A DNA stretch of 64,000 bases from Frondihabitans sp. Leaf304 (GTDB lineage Bacteria; Actinomycetota; Actinomycetes; Actinomycetales; Microbacteriaceae), in the NCBI RefSeq assembly GCF_001423105.1, contig NZ_LMNV01000003.1, forward strand, positions 42,412 through 106,411. Reading direction: 5' to 3'. The translations under genes were made by a program, and so were the position numbers. This document shows, piece after piece, positions 32,899-41,239 of this stretch. Under the pieces are notes generated by a model. It searched no databases, was not told where the DNA came from, and worked only from the letters and a program-made list of their open reading frames with translations. Numbering within the stretch: the stretch's first letter is position 1; every line of letters begins with the position of its first letter.

Positions 32899-34722
32899 AT
32901 GGACGGAACCCACGTGGAACTTCTCGAACTCCTTCTCATCCTCGCGGGGTCTCTGACGATCACGGCGTTCGCGCGCTGGCGCGGTCTGCCCGCTCCCCTG
33001 CTCGTGGTCGCCGTCGCACTGCTCGTCTCGTTCATCCCCGGGCTTCCCGACATCGAGATCGACTCCGAGGTGATCCTGACGATCATCCTTCCACCGCTGC
33101 TCTACTCGGCCTCGCTCGACGTGTCGTTCCAGAACTTCCGCCAGAGTCTCGTGCAGATCCGCCGTCTCGGCATCTTCCTGGTCATCGTGACCGCGCTCGT
33201 CGTCGGCTGGATCGCCTACGTGCTGATCCCCGACATGACTCTGCCCGCGGCGATCCTCGTGGGGGCCGTCGTCGCCCCGCCCGACGCCGTGTCAGCCGCC
33301 TCGATCGGCCGCAAGCTCGGCCTGCCCCGCAAGATGATGGCCGTCATCTCGGGTGAGAGCCTCATCAACGACGCCGCCTCGCTCACCCTCGTTAAGGTGT
33401 TCCTCGCCATCGTCGGCGGCGCAGCGCTCACCATCTGGCAAGACCTCGGCATCTTCGGGCTGGCGATTGGCGTCGGCGTCGCGGTCGGCCTCGTGCTCGG
33501 CATCGTCGCCCACTACCTCCGCATGCACGTCAAAGACCCGGTGGTCGAGATCGTGATCGGCCTGATCCTGCCGTTCCTCGCCTACATCTCGGCAGAGCAG
33601 CTGCAGGGCTCCGGCGTGCTCGCGGTCGTCGCCGCCGGGCTCTACGTGGGCTACAACTCGCCGAAGTCGGGCTACGCCTCACGTCTCCAGGAGCGACCCA
33701 TCTGGGCCGCGGCCGACGTCACGCTCGAGGGCTTCGTCTTCGCGCTGATCGGACTGCAGCTCAGCACGGTCGTGAACGACGTCGCCGAGAGCGGCCGCAG
33801 TCTGGGCCAAAGCGTGGGAGTCGCCTTCATCGTGCTCGGGGTGGTGATCGTGGTGAGACCGATCTTCATCTTCGTCACCTACTACTGGTCGCGGGGCATC
33901 AAGTTGATCGTGCACGCGCGCTTCCGGCGGTTCCGACGAGCCCGCGTCCGGCGCATGATCTGGGGGAGGCGAGATCCGAAGCTGTCGTGGCAGCAGCTGC
34001 TCGTGCTCTCGTGGACGGGCATGCGCGGCGTGGTGACTCTCGCGGCGGCCGTGTCGATCCCCGTCATCACCGAGAGCCGTGTCGAGGTGCCCGCCCGTGA
34101 CGTGATGTTCCTCATCGCGTTCGTCGTGACCGTGGGCACACTGCTTTTGCAGGGGCTCACCCTGCCCTGGGTGATCCGCCGACTCGGTGTTCAAGATCTC
34201 ACGCAGGCCGAACGCGACGTCCAGGCCGAGCTCAAGCTGGTCTCCAACAGCACTCAGGAGGCCGTCGACTACCTCGACACCCGACGCGACGCCTGGGCGA
34301 AAGAGTGGGGCGACGAGTCGATCGACCGGGGCATCACCATCCTGAAGGAGCGCCTGCAGCGGCAGGACGCCGCCTTCCGGCAGGGCCTCCGCGAAGACAG
34401 CGACGCCGAATCCGACGAGCAGGATCCCGCGGCCGAGTCGGTCGAGCCCGCTTCGCCCGAGCGCGGGGCCGACATGCGATCCACACCGCACGTCGTGATC
34501 CCCGACATCACGCCCGATCCGACGCTGGCCCGGCCCGCCCGCAACAACGCCCGCGCCCTCGCCAGCATCCGGCGGGAGCTGCTGCAGAAACGGCGCGAGG
34601 TCGTACTGCGCGAGCGAGACAACGGCAACCTCGACGAAGAGGTCATGCGCCGAGTGCTGCTCGGACTCGACGCCGAAGAGCTCGCCATGGACACGTCGGC
34701 GGTGTCGCGCACGAGGTCGTAG
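32899..34722 (+). CDS. Na+/H+ antiporter (CPA1/NhaP type)
   Basis: 607 aa. Twelve or more membrane helices span residues ~5-420, with the CPA1 features GAVVAPPDAVSAASIGRKLGLP and ISGESLINDAASLTLVKVFLA (the Asn-Asp ion-binding pair). GMRGVVTLAAAVSIPV is a late helix motif. The last ~170 residues are a charged cytosolic tail. It exchanges Na+ for H+ to control pH and salt. The ATG at 32899 is chosen; GTG 32914 (VELLELLLILAG) would match the usual family N-terminus as well. Confidence 0.92.
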   Translation: MDGTHVELLELLLILAGSLTITAFARWRGLPAPLLVVAVALLVSFIPGLPDIEIDSEVILTIILPPLLYSASLDVSFQNFRQSLVQIRRLGIFLVIVTALVVGWIAYVLIPDMTLPAAILVGAVVAPPDAVSAASIGRKLGLPRKMMAVISGESLINDAASLTLVKVFLAIVGGAALTIWQDLGIFGLAIGVGVAVGLVLGIVAHYLRMHVKDPVVEIVIGLILPFLAYISAEQLQGSGVLAVVAAGLYVGYNSPKSGYASRLQERPIWAAADVTLEGFVFALIGLQLSTVVNDVAESGRSLGQSVGVAFIVLGVVIVVRPIFIFVTYYWSRGIKLIVHARFRRFRRARVRRMIWGRRDPKLSWQQLLVLSWTGMRGVVTLAAAVSIPVITESRVEVPARDVMFLIAFVVTVGTLLLQGLTLPWVIRRLGVQDLTQAERDVQAELKLVSNSTQEAVDYLDTRRDAWAKEWGDESIDRGITILKERLQRQDAAFRQGLREDSDAESDEQDPAAESVEPASPERGADMRSTPHVVIPDITPDPTLARPARNNARALASIRRELLQKRREVVLRERDNGNLDEEVMRRVLLGLDAEELAMDTSAVSRTRS

Positions 34723-34830
34723 GCGTCACGCGCGAGATTGAAAGCGTCAGGCCGGGTCGCCTGTGGATGGCCGCGGCGGGTGTCGGCGGTCGGGGTTATC
34801 GTGGTCGGAGGCACTCAGAGAGGCGGATCA

Positions 34831-36195
34831 GTGGCTAATCGTGCAACGAGCCTGGCGCTTCGCGGCCCGTCGGCTTTTCGGCGGTGGTACGGATCCTTGC
34901 ATCCGTCGCTCCAGTTGATCGGGCTGCAACTATGGCTTCCGCTCTTCTTCATCGTGATGTTCTGCCTCTGCTACGTGGCCGCCTTTCACGCGCCACACCC
35001 GCACGAGGTGCCGGTCGCCCTCGTCGATGCTCCGGCCGGGCTTCGGGCCGCCATCGAGAAGGCGCTTCCCGGCGTGCTCGACCTGCAGACGTACGCGTCA
35101 CTCGACAGCGCCCGGCAGGCCGTCCTCCACGGTCATGTCGCCATCGCGTTCGATGGGTCGACCGACACCGTCTATCGCGCCACCGCCCACCAGTACCAGG
35201 TCGCCGCGCTCATTCCGGCGACACTCGAGCCGATCTTCACAGCCCAGGGCATCACCGTCACCTCGACCGACCTCGCGCCGCTTCCGGGGTGGGACGAATA
35301 CGGCACGGTCTCGCTCTACCTCATGCTCTCGTGGTGCATTGGCGGCTACATGGTCGCGATGTTCATCGGCCTCATGGGCGCTCCGCTCCGCCACCGCACT
35401 CGCGTCGTCGTCATTCTGAGCGGCGGTGTGCTGATCTCGGCTATCACCAACACGCTCGCGGGGCCCGTCATCGGCGCAGTCCACGGGCACTTCGGCATGC
35501 TCTTCCTCATCGGCTGGGGCTGGATCGTCGCGATCGGCCTCGCGGTCAACGGCTTCAGCTACTTCGCGGGCCGGTTCATCGCGCTGCCCGCCATGGTCGT
35601 GTTCATCTTCTTGTCGATGCCCTCGTCGGGTGCGGCCTACCCGTCCTGGTTCATGCCGCAGCCGTTCGCCTGGCTCAATCACGTGGTCGTCGGCTCCGGC
35701 ATCACCGAGATGCTCAAGCGCGAGCTCTACGACGTCGGGCCCGGCTTCGGCCGCGGGCTCACGATGATGGCGGCGTACGCTGTCGGCGGCGTCGTCCTGA
35801 TGATCACCGGAAAGCAGTTCTGGGAGCGCCGTCGCATCCGCGCCATCCTGACGGGGAGCACCACGATGTTCCAAGACGCTCAGGCGGCGAACCGCGAGTT
35901 CTTGATCAGTGAACGCGACGAGGTGCTGGCCCGCCACGGCCTGTCGCGCAGCGATACCGGCACCATCGCGACCATTCCGGTCGACGAGCGCGCCGACTTC
36001 CAGGGCCCCGACGACTTCGATTCCGCTCACGGGTTCGACGACCCATCGACGTCCGACCCCTTCCTCGGGTCTGTCACAGGGCTCGAGGCCGAGGCGCCCC
36101 GCACGCGGCCCGTACAGGTGGCCGCCGGCGCTCGGCGCGAACCGCCCGTTCCCCCTACCGGCGACGGGGGTTCGTCGGGCGGCGGCGTATCCTGA
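34831..36195 (+). CDS. ABC-2/DUF3533-like membrane protein
   Basis: 454 aa. One helix near residues 28-52 (LIGLQLWLPLFFIVMFCLCYVAAF) is followed by a ~140-residue extracellular domain (PHEVPVALVDAP...) and then five helices from ~170 to 350. This is the layout of the YhgE/Pip and ABC-2 permease superfamily, DUF3533-like. The C-terminal ~100 residues are cytosolic, acidic and Pro/Gly-rich. Exporters of this type handle drugs, lipids or secreted toxins, but no ATPase gene is adjacent. GTG 34831 has GAGAGG about 8 nt upstream. An 83-aa membrane protein follows after 4 nt. Confidence 0.8.
   Translation: MANRATSLALRGPSAFRRWYGSLHPSLQLIGLQLWLPLFFIVMFCLCYVAAFHAPHPHEVPVALVDAPAGLRAAIEKALPGVLDLQTYASLDSARQAVLHGHVAIAFDGSTDTVYRATAHQYQVAALIPATLEPIFTAQGITVTSTDLAPLPGWDEYGTVSLYLMLSWCIGGYMVAMFIGLMGAPLRHRTRVVVILSGGVLISAITNTLAGPVIGAVHGHFGMLFLIGWGWIVAIGLAVNGFSYFAGRFIALPAMVVFIFLSMPSSGAAYPSWFMPQPFAWLNHVVVGSGITEMLKRELYDVGPGFGRGLTMMAAYAVGGVVLMITGKQFWERRRIRAILTGSTTMFQDAQAANREFLISERDEVLARHGLSRSDTGTIATIPVDERADFQGPDDFDSAHGFDDPSTSDPFLGSVTGLEAEAPRTRPVQVAAGARREPPVPPTGDGGSSGGGVS
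36188..36193 (+). promoter_or_regulatory. -10 element, leaderless
   Basis: TATCCT inside the 3' end of the preceding gene, 6 nt before GTG 36200, giving the small downstream gene its own promoter. Confidence 0.55.
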
Positions 36196-36199
36196 AGCG

Positions 36200-36451
36200 G
36201 TGACTCGCCTTCAGCTCCACCGCCTCTTCTTGGGGCTCGTCGTCCTGTTCATCGTGGGCGCTGTCGTGCTCTACGTGTTGTCGATCGTGCTCGCCTCCCG
36301 CGGCGGAGACACAGCGCGCCATTTCGACAGCTACGCGATCTTCGCCTTCATGGGCGCCGTGCTCTTCGGCATCATCGACTTCTTCGTGCGCCCGGTGATG
36401 CACGCCACGGCCGACGGCTCGCGCGACGTCGACACTCCGCTCAACGGGTAG
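36200..36451 (+). CDS. Small two-helix membrane protein
   Basis: 83 aa. Two membrane segments (LFLGLVVLFIVGAVVLYVLSIVL and YAIFAFMGAVLFGIIDFFV) separated by a short loop with RGGDTARHFDS. No family recognised. It begins 4 nt after the DUF3533-like gene but also has its own leaderless promoter. Two palindromic elements follow. Confidence 0.78.
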   Translation: MTRLQLHRLFLGLVVLFIVGAVVLYVLSIVLASRGGDTARHFDSYAIFAFMGAVLFGIIDFFVRPVMHATADGSRDVDTPLNG

Positions 36452-36467
36452 CTGTCACTGTCTGGAC

Positions 36468-36515
36468 GGGGCTCGGCGGTCGGGGCTCGGCGGTAGGGGC
36501 TCGGCGGTCGGGGCT
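36468..36515. repeat. 14-bp tandem repeat
   Basis: GGGGCTCGGCGGTC occurs three times in a row (second copy ends in A), plus a partial fourth, just after the stop at 36451. Confidence 0.85.
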
Positions 36516-36517
36516 GG

Positions 36518-36604
36518 CCGCCAATTTGAGAGCGATCCCGGCTGAACGACCCCGCACGGCAGCAGCCCGTGTGACTCGGACTGCAAATCGCTCGCAAAAT
36601 GACC
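36518..36604. repeat. ~90-nt palindromic element, copy 3 (AATTTGA family)
   Basis: The left arm has AATTTGAGAGCGATCC, identical to copy 2; the right arm (AAATCGCTCGCAAAAT) is degenerate. The core has CACGGCAG and GTGTGACTC at the same spacing as copies 2 and 4. The whole gap 36452-36859 holds no gene. Confidence 0.75.
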
Positions 36605-36723
36605 ACGACGCCAGCGGCGGCTATCACTATCGAGGAGATACCCGCCCTTGGGGCCGAGCCCTGCCGATTGCGGAGAAGTGCGCTCGCGAGTCGAGCAAAT
36701 GGGCCAGGATCCGCGGATCCTCG

Positions 36724-36810
36724 TCGCTAATTTGCGAGCGATCGCGACTACCAGACCCCACACGGCAGTAACTGGTGTGACTCGTTCGCCAAATCGCTCT
36801 CAAATAAGCA
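36724..36810. repeat. ~90-nt palindromic element, copy 4 (AATTTGA family)
   Basis: Left arm AATTTGCGAGCGATCG, right arm CAAATCGCTCTCAAAT, with the CGGCAGTAACTGGTGTGAC core identical to copy 2. About 120 nt after copy 3, in the same orientation. Confidence 0.8.
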
Positions 36811-36859
36811 TGGGCCGGGCTGCGGAAACCCCCGGATGCCTACATAGAGGCCGGAAAGG

Positions 36860-37165
36860 TCAGACGTCGCGCTCGGGGTAGGGGCCGCTGTCGATGATGA
36901 GGTTCGCACCGCGGACGTTGCGCGCGGCGACCTTGACGGCCTGACGGGCGAACATCGCAAGAACGCCTGCGACCCCAGCCCAGAAGATGAGGCGCCCTTC
37001 GGCGCCCAGGAGGGCTCCGGCGATGACGGCAGTCCAGACGGCGGGCCACACGAGGGCTGCTACCCAGCCGACGGGGCGAGAGACGCCGTTGTTGTTCTGA
37101 GGGGTACGGCGGTTGTCGCCCGGACGGCGGACACGGCGTGTCACCCGGCTATCGAAAACGGTCAT
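36860..37165 (-). CDS. Small hypothetical membrane protein
   Basis: 101 aa. A basic, Asn/Arg-rich N-terminus (RRVRRPGDNRRTPQNNNG) precedes two hydrophobic segments (VGWVAALVWPAVWTAVIAGALLG and RLIFWAGVAGVLAMFARQAV), ending in a polar tail. No family recognised. GAGGGAG precedes the ATG at 4 nt. Monocistronic, with convergent palindromes behind it. Confidence 0.75.
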   Translation of the reverse strand: MTVFDSRVTRRVRRPGDNRRTPQNNNGVSRPVGWVAALVWPAVWTAVIAGALLGAEGRLIFWAGVAGVLAMFARQAVKVAARNVRGANLIIDSGPYPERDV

Positions 37166-37288
37166 GATGCTCCCTCAGCTGTGCTGATTTGTCACCCGAC
37201 GGGTGGCAATACACCGAATCTACTGACTGATCAGATCGGGCGCGTCCCCCTTTCAAGGTGGCACCCATTCGGGGGAACAACCCTCAAC

Positions 37289-37804
37289 TTACGCGGGTCC
37301 GAACCGAATCGGGCGGTGCGTAGAGACAGTTGCCAGGTCGGGGCCGAAGACGAACTCGCGCGAGACGTGTCCCCCATCGAGCACTTCGGGGAGCCACCGG
37401 CGAGCGTCGTCCCACATCTGATCGAGAGGCAGATCGGACACGTCGAACCACTCGGGGTCGAGCTCGTCACTGGGGGACGGATCACCGGTCCAGCGCGTCG
37501 CGACGAAGACCGTAGAACGCTGACTCCAGGTCGGTCGGTGCGGAAAGAGATAGCGCAGGTCTCCGCGTCGATCGAGGTCGCTCTTCTCGACGATGACGCC
37601 CGACTCCTCCTCGATCTCACGGACGATCGCGTCGAGCTCGGTCTCCCCCGCCTCGAACTTGCCACCGAGGCCGACGAAGAGGCCCTCGCCGAGGCCGCGC
37701 TTCTTGCGACCGAGGAGCACCTGACGACGCCCACCGACCTCGCGGCAGAGGTAGGCGACGCAGACGCGGAGGAGGTCGTCGGGCACCTGGGTGGCGGCAG
37801 TCAT
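37289..37804 (-). CDS. Nudix hydrolase (MutT-like)
   Basis: 171 aa. The Nudix box is intact: GGKFEAGETELDAIVREIEEESGV, matching GX5EX7REUXEEXGU. GRKKRGLGEGLFVGLGG before it is typical of MutT/8-oxo-purine nucleoside triphosphatases of the NUDT1 type. It removes damaged or surplus nucleotides, though the substrate is not certain. The ATG at 37804 has CACGAT 6 nt upstream; its promoter overlaps the divergent promoter on the other strand. Confidence 0.9.
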   Translation of the reverse strand: MTAATQVPDDLLRVCVAYLCREVGGRRQVLLGRKKRGLGEGLFVGLGGKFEAGETELDAIVREIEEESGVIVEKSDLDRRGDLRYLFPHRPTWSQRSTVFVATRWTGDPSPSDELDPEWFDVSDLPLDQMWDDARRWLPEVLDGGHVSREFVFGPDLATVSTHRPIRFGPA

Positions 37805-37810
37805 CCACCC

Positions 37811-37816
37811 ATCGTG
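37811..37816 (-). promoter_or_regulatory. -10 element, leaderless (Nudix)
   Basis: CACGAT, 6 nt before ATG 37804. It is only 7 bp from the opposing -10 at 37824. Confidence 0.4.
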
Positions 37817-37823
37817 CCAGGCG

Positions 37824-37829
37824 TAGCAT
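37824..37829 (+). promoter_or_regulatory. -10 element for leaderless short ORF
   Basis: TAGCAT, 6 nt before ATG 37836. Confidence 0.5.
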
Positions 37830-37835
37830 CGACGG

Positions 37836-37868
37836 ATGGTCAAGAGAGACGTCCGCATCGATGGCTGA
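37836..37868 (+). CDS. Short leaderless ORF (10 aa)
   Basis: MVKRDVRIDG, starting 6 nt after TAGCAT and ending 8 nt inside the next gene, in another frame. It looks like a leader peptide that could couple or control translation of the 114-aa protein. No homologue known to me. Confidence 0.4.
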   Translation: MVKRDVRIDG

Positions 37869-38205
37869 GGGCACCACCCCCGAGCGTCCCCGATTCGCCG
37901 GGGCCGGGCGCAGCCTCGAGGTACTCCGTGCCGAGGCCCACGACGAGCTGGCGACTCTGATCGAACTCCGCTGCCGACAGGGAGAAGACCCGTGGGAGGT
38001 CATCCCCGATCTGCCGAGCGTCGACGAGCACGTCGTGATCTCGCTCCGAGCCGATGCATTCGGGCATGCCGGATCAGGATCCCCGACCGGGCTGGGGCTC
38101 GACGCCGAATTGGAGTTTCTGCGCGAGATCGCCCTGTGGCATCCCCCGCTCAGCCGTGCCGTCTGGTCGCTCTCCTACAGACTCGAGACAGCACCCCGTC
38201 ACTAG
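37861..38205 (+). CDS. Hypothetical protein (114 aa)
   Basis: 114 aa, soluble, acidic, no family recognised. Contains LEVLRAEAHDELATLIELRCRQGEDPWEVIPDLPSVDEHVVISLRADAFGH and ends LSYRLETAPRH. AAGAGAG lies ~12 nt upstream of the ATG, inside the short leaderless ORF. The stop is 9 nt before the oligopeptidase start, so read-through transcription is likely although the next gene has its own -10. Confidence 0.7.
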   Translation: MAEGTTPERPRFAGAGRSLEVLRAEAHDELATLIELRCRQGEDPWEVIPDLPSVDEHVVISLRADAFGHAGSGSPTGLGLDAELEFLREIALWHPPLSRAVWSLSYRLETAPRH

Positions 38206-38208
38206 GCT
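38203..38208 (+). promoter_or_regulatory. -10 element, leaderless (oligopeptidase)
   Basis: TAGGCT overlapping the preceding stop codon, 6 nt before ATG 38215. Confidence 0.6.
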
Positions 38209-38214
38209 TGTCGC

Positions 38215-40398
38215 ATGGCCATTGCTGATCTGCCCGAAGCCCCCCGCGCACCGAAGAAGCCCGTCACACGCAGTCATCACGGCCGCGACTTCGTCGACGA
38301 CTACGAGTGGCTCCGCGAGAAAGAAAGTCCCGAGGTCATCGCGCACCTCGAGGCCGAGAACGCGTTCACCGAGCTGACGACGCGACACCTGGAGGGGCTC
38401 CGCCAGACGATCTTCGACGAGATCAAGGGGCGCGTGCAAGAGACCGACCTCGGTGTCGCGACCCGCGAGGGGTCGTACTGGTACTACTCACGCACCGCCG
38501 AGGGCAAGCAGTACGGCATCCAGTGCCGGCTGCCGATCGACGGGCCCGACGACTGGACCCCGCCCACCATCGAAGCCGGGGTTCCGGCCGCAGGTGAGCA
38601 GGTCATCTTCGACGGCAACATCGAGGCCGAGGGCCACGACTTCTTCTCGCTCGGCAGCTTCGACGTCTCCCCCGACGGCCGACTCCTCGCGTTCGGCGTC
38701 GATCTCGAGGGCGACGAGCGCTACACCCTCAGGATCCGCGACCTCGTCACCGGAACCGACCTCCGAGACGAGATCCGCGAGACCGCACCCGGCGCCACTT
38801 TCGACGCGTCGGGCCGCTATCTCTTCTACCCCACGGTCGACGAGTCGTGGCGGCCCGATACGATCTGGCGCCACGAGGTCGGCAGCACCGGCGACGACGT
38901 CAGCATCTTCCACGAGGCCGACGACCGCTACTGGATCGGCATCGGCCTGACCCGCAGCCGTCAGTACCTGGTGGTCGAGGCGGGCTCGAAGATCACGAGC
39001 GAGACGTGGATCCTCGACGCGTCCGACCCGACCGGCGAGTTCCGCGTCGTGTGGCCGCGCCGCGAGGGAATCGAGTACGAGGTCGACCACGCCATTGTCG
39101 ACGGCAGCGACCGACTGCTCGTCTTGCACAACGAGGGCGCGGTCGGCTTCGAGCTGGTCGACGTTCCGGCCGACGACCCCGCCTCGACGACCGACCGCCG
39201 CGTGGTGCTCCCCCACCGGGCCGATCGTCGACTCGAGTCGGTCGACGCCTTCGCCGGTCACCTCCTGATCGACTTCCGCGCCGACGGTCTCTCCCAGATC
39301 GGCATCGTGCCGCTCCCGGGCGATAACAGCGGATTCGGTGCCCTGGAGGTGCTCGAATTCGACGAAGCCCTCTTCACGGCCGGTTGGGCGGGCAACCCGG
39401 AGTTCACCCAGGCGACCGGGCGCTACGTCCTGTCGTCGTTCGTCACCCCGACGACGATCGCTGACCTCGAGGTCGCGACGGGCGAGCGTCGGATCCTGAA
39501 GCAGCAGGTGGTGCTCGGTGACTACGACGCCGCCGACTACGAGCAGAGCCGCGAGTGGGCGACAGCCGCCGACGGCACCCGCGTGCCGATCTCGCTGGTG
39601 TGGAAGCGCGATGCGGTGACGCTCGGCACTCCGTCGCCGGTGCATCTCTACGGCTACGGCTCGTACGAGCACAGCATCGACCCTGCCTTCAGCGTCGCGC
39701 GCCTGTCGCTGCTCGACCGCGGCGTCGTCTTCGCAGTCGCGCACGTGCGCGGTGGCGGCGAGATGGGTCGCGAATGGTACGAGAACGGCAAGACGCTGAC
39801 CAAGCGCAACACCTTCACCGACTTCGTCGCGGTCGCCGACCACCTCATCGCCGAGGGGCGGACCACGCCGGCCCAGCTCGTCGCCGAGGGCGGAAGCGCC
39901 GGCGGCCTGCTCATGGGCGCGGTGGCGAACCTGGCGCCGGATCGCTTCGCCGCGATCCTCGCCGCTGTTCCCTTCGTCGACGCCCTGACATCGATCCTCG
40001 ACCCCGACCTGCCGTTGACCGTGATCGAGTGGGACGAATGGGGCGACCCGCTCCACGACCCCGAGGTCTACGACTACATGGCGACGTACACGCCCTACGA
40101 GAACGTCGCCGACGATGCCTCCGGCTACCCCAAGATCCTGGCGGTGACGAGCCTCAACGACACCCGCGTGCTCTATGTGGAGCCCGCGAAGTGGGTCGCG
40201 CGTCTGCGCGACGCAGGAGCGCCCGCGTCGATGAAGATCGAGATGCAGGCCGGGCACGGCGGTGTCTCGGGCCGGTACGAGTCGTGGCGCGAGCGAGCGT
40301 TCGAGATCGCGTGGCTGCTCGAGGTGCTGGGGCTGGCGGGCGACGTGGCTGCCACTGACGCGGCGGTGTCTGCCGCGTCCAGTTCGTCTGGGAGCTGA
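38215..40398 (+). CDS. ptrB: S9 family peptidase, oligopeptidase B type
   Basis: 727 aa. An N-terminal beta-propeller begins with HGRDFVDDYEWLREKESPEVIAHLEAENAF, a hallmark of oligopeptidase B, and the C-terminal third is an alpha/beta hydrolase. The catalytic triad is Ser561 in GGSAGG, Asp649 in SLNDTR and His681 in GHGGVSG. The enzyme cuts short peptides after basic residues in the cytosol. The last ~20 residues are Ala/Ser-rich filler. Its stop overlaps the DUF1697 start (TGATG). Confidence 0.94.
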   Translation: MAIADLPEAPRAPKKPVTRSHHGRDFVDDYEWLREKESPEVIAHLEAENAFTELTTRHLEGLRQTIFDEIKGRVQETDLGVATREGSYWYYSRTAEGKQYGIQCRLPIDGPDDWTPPTIEAGVPAAGEQVIFDGNIEAEGHDFFSLGSFDVSPDGRLLAFGVDLEGDERYTLRIRDLVTGTDLRDEIRETAPGATFDASGRYLFYPTVDESWRPDTIWRHEVGSTGDDVSIFHEADDRYWIGIGLTRSRQYLVVEAGSKITSETWILDASDPTGEFRVVWPRREGIEYEVDHAIVDGSDRLLVLHNEGAVGFELVDVPADDPASTTDRRVVLPHRADRRLESVDAFAGHLLIDFRADGLSQIGIVPLPGDNSGFGALEVLEFDEALFTAGWAGNPEFTQATGRYVLSSFVTPTTIADLEVATGERRILKQQVVLGDYDAADYEQSREWATAADGTRVPISLVWKRDAVTLGTPSPVHLYGYGSYEHSIDPAFSVARLSLLDRGVVFAVAHVRGGGEMGREWYENGKTLTKRNTFTDFVAVADHLIAEGRTTPAQLVAEGGSAGGLLMGAVANLAPDRFAAILAAVPFVDALTSILDPDLPLTVIEWDEWGDPLHDPEVYDYMATYTPYENVADDASGYPKILAVTSLNDTRVLYVEPAKWVARLRDAGAPASMKIEMQAGHGGVSGRYESWRERAFEIAWLLEVLGLAGDVAATDAAVSAASSSSGS

Positions 40399-40934
40399 TG
40401 CCCGACTGGGTCGCCCTCCTCCGGGGCATCAACGTCGGCACCGCGAAGCGCGTGCCGATGGCGACCCTGCGCCAGGTGTTCGTCGATGCGGGGCATGCGG
40501 AGGTCGCGACACTCCTGAACAGCGGGAATGTCGTGTTTGGGGCTGCGGGAGACCCGGATCCTGAGGTTCTCCGACGGGGTGTGCGAGACGCCACCGGTGT
40601 CGACTGCGAGCTGATGGTCGTGTCGGCCGAGGCGTTCCGAGCGGTCGCCGAGGCGAACCCGCTGCGCGCCGAGGGCCGGCCCGGCAATCGGATCGCGGTG
40701 TCGTTTCCGGCCGGGGTGATCGACGTCTCGGTCGGGCGTCCCGCTGCGAGCAAGTTGATGCCCGAGGAGCTCGTCGTCACCGCCTCGGCGGTCTACCAGT
40801 GGCTGCCGGACGGCGTGCTCGCGACGAAGGTGCCAGCCGCCTGGTGGCGTTCGCTCGGGGTGGCCGTGACGGCTCGCAACGATGCCACCGTGGAGAAGAT
40901 CGTGGCGCTGCTTGACCGTCGCGCCTCTCGATGA
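40398..40934 (+). CDS. DUF1697 domain-containing protein
   Basis: 178 aa, the full domain. The family pattern WVALLRGINVGTAKRVPMATLRQVFVDAGHAEVATLLNSGNVVF is clear, as is the central NPL and later SKLMPEELVVTASAVYQWLPDGV. Function of DUF1697 is unknown. It is translationally coupled to the oligopeptidase B gene through a TGATG overlap. Followed by 305 nt without a gene but with five small palindromes. Confidence 0.9.
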   Translation: MPDWVALLRGINVGTAKRVPMATLRQVFVDAGHAEVATLLNSGNVVFGAAGDPDPEVLRRGVRDATGVDCELMVVSAEAFRAVAEANPLRAEGRPGNRIAVSFPAGVIDVSVGRPAASKLMPEELVVTASAVYQWLPDGVLATKVPAAWWRSLGVAVTARNDATVEKIVALLDRRASR

Positions 40935-40940
40935 GGTGCT

Positions 40941-41217
40941 CCTGAAATCAGGTGTGGGCCTCCTCAACGCAGGCTTTTCGGCGGCCAGCGCGAGTAACTC
41001 AGGCTCGGCGTCGTCCTCTAGCCCTGAGACAAGGATTTCGGCAGGAGTGCTCCTGAATTCAGGAGTCTCGTCGCGCCGGCCGACTCTTGTCGGTCCTGAG
41101 TTCAGGGCCGCCAACGCTCGACTCAGGAACTCGTTCGCACATCGCGCGCAAATCAGGCCTCAAGCTTCAAGAGCCGCCTGACCTCAGGAGCGCGGCGGTG
41201 GGTTTCCCGAACTCGGG
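40941..41217. repeat. Array of CCTGANNTCAGG palindromes
   Basis: Perfect 12-bp copies at 40941-40952 (AA centre... AAATC), 41052-41063 (extended to the 16-bp CTCCTGAATTCAGGAG), 41095-41106 and 41177-41188, and a variant CCCGAACTCGGG at 41206-41217. Half sites (ACTCAGG, CCTGAG, ATCAGG) lie between. The array fills the otherwise empty gap 40935-41239 between convergent genes. Confidence 0.8.
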
Positions 41218-41239
41218 AGCGGCACCGGCCCGCCTTCCT

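Noticed and set aside
40882-41181. Protein-coding frame with repeated LLNSG-like motifs behind DUF1697
   Set aside because: The repeats in the translation come from CCTGAATTCAGG-type palindromes in DNA; there is no start signal and the frame overlaps DUF1697.
40941-41217. CRISPR array
   Set aside because: Repeat units are only 12 bp, palindromic with variable centres, and irregularly spaced (111, 43, 82, 29 bp); no cas genes nearby.
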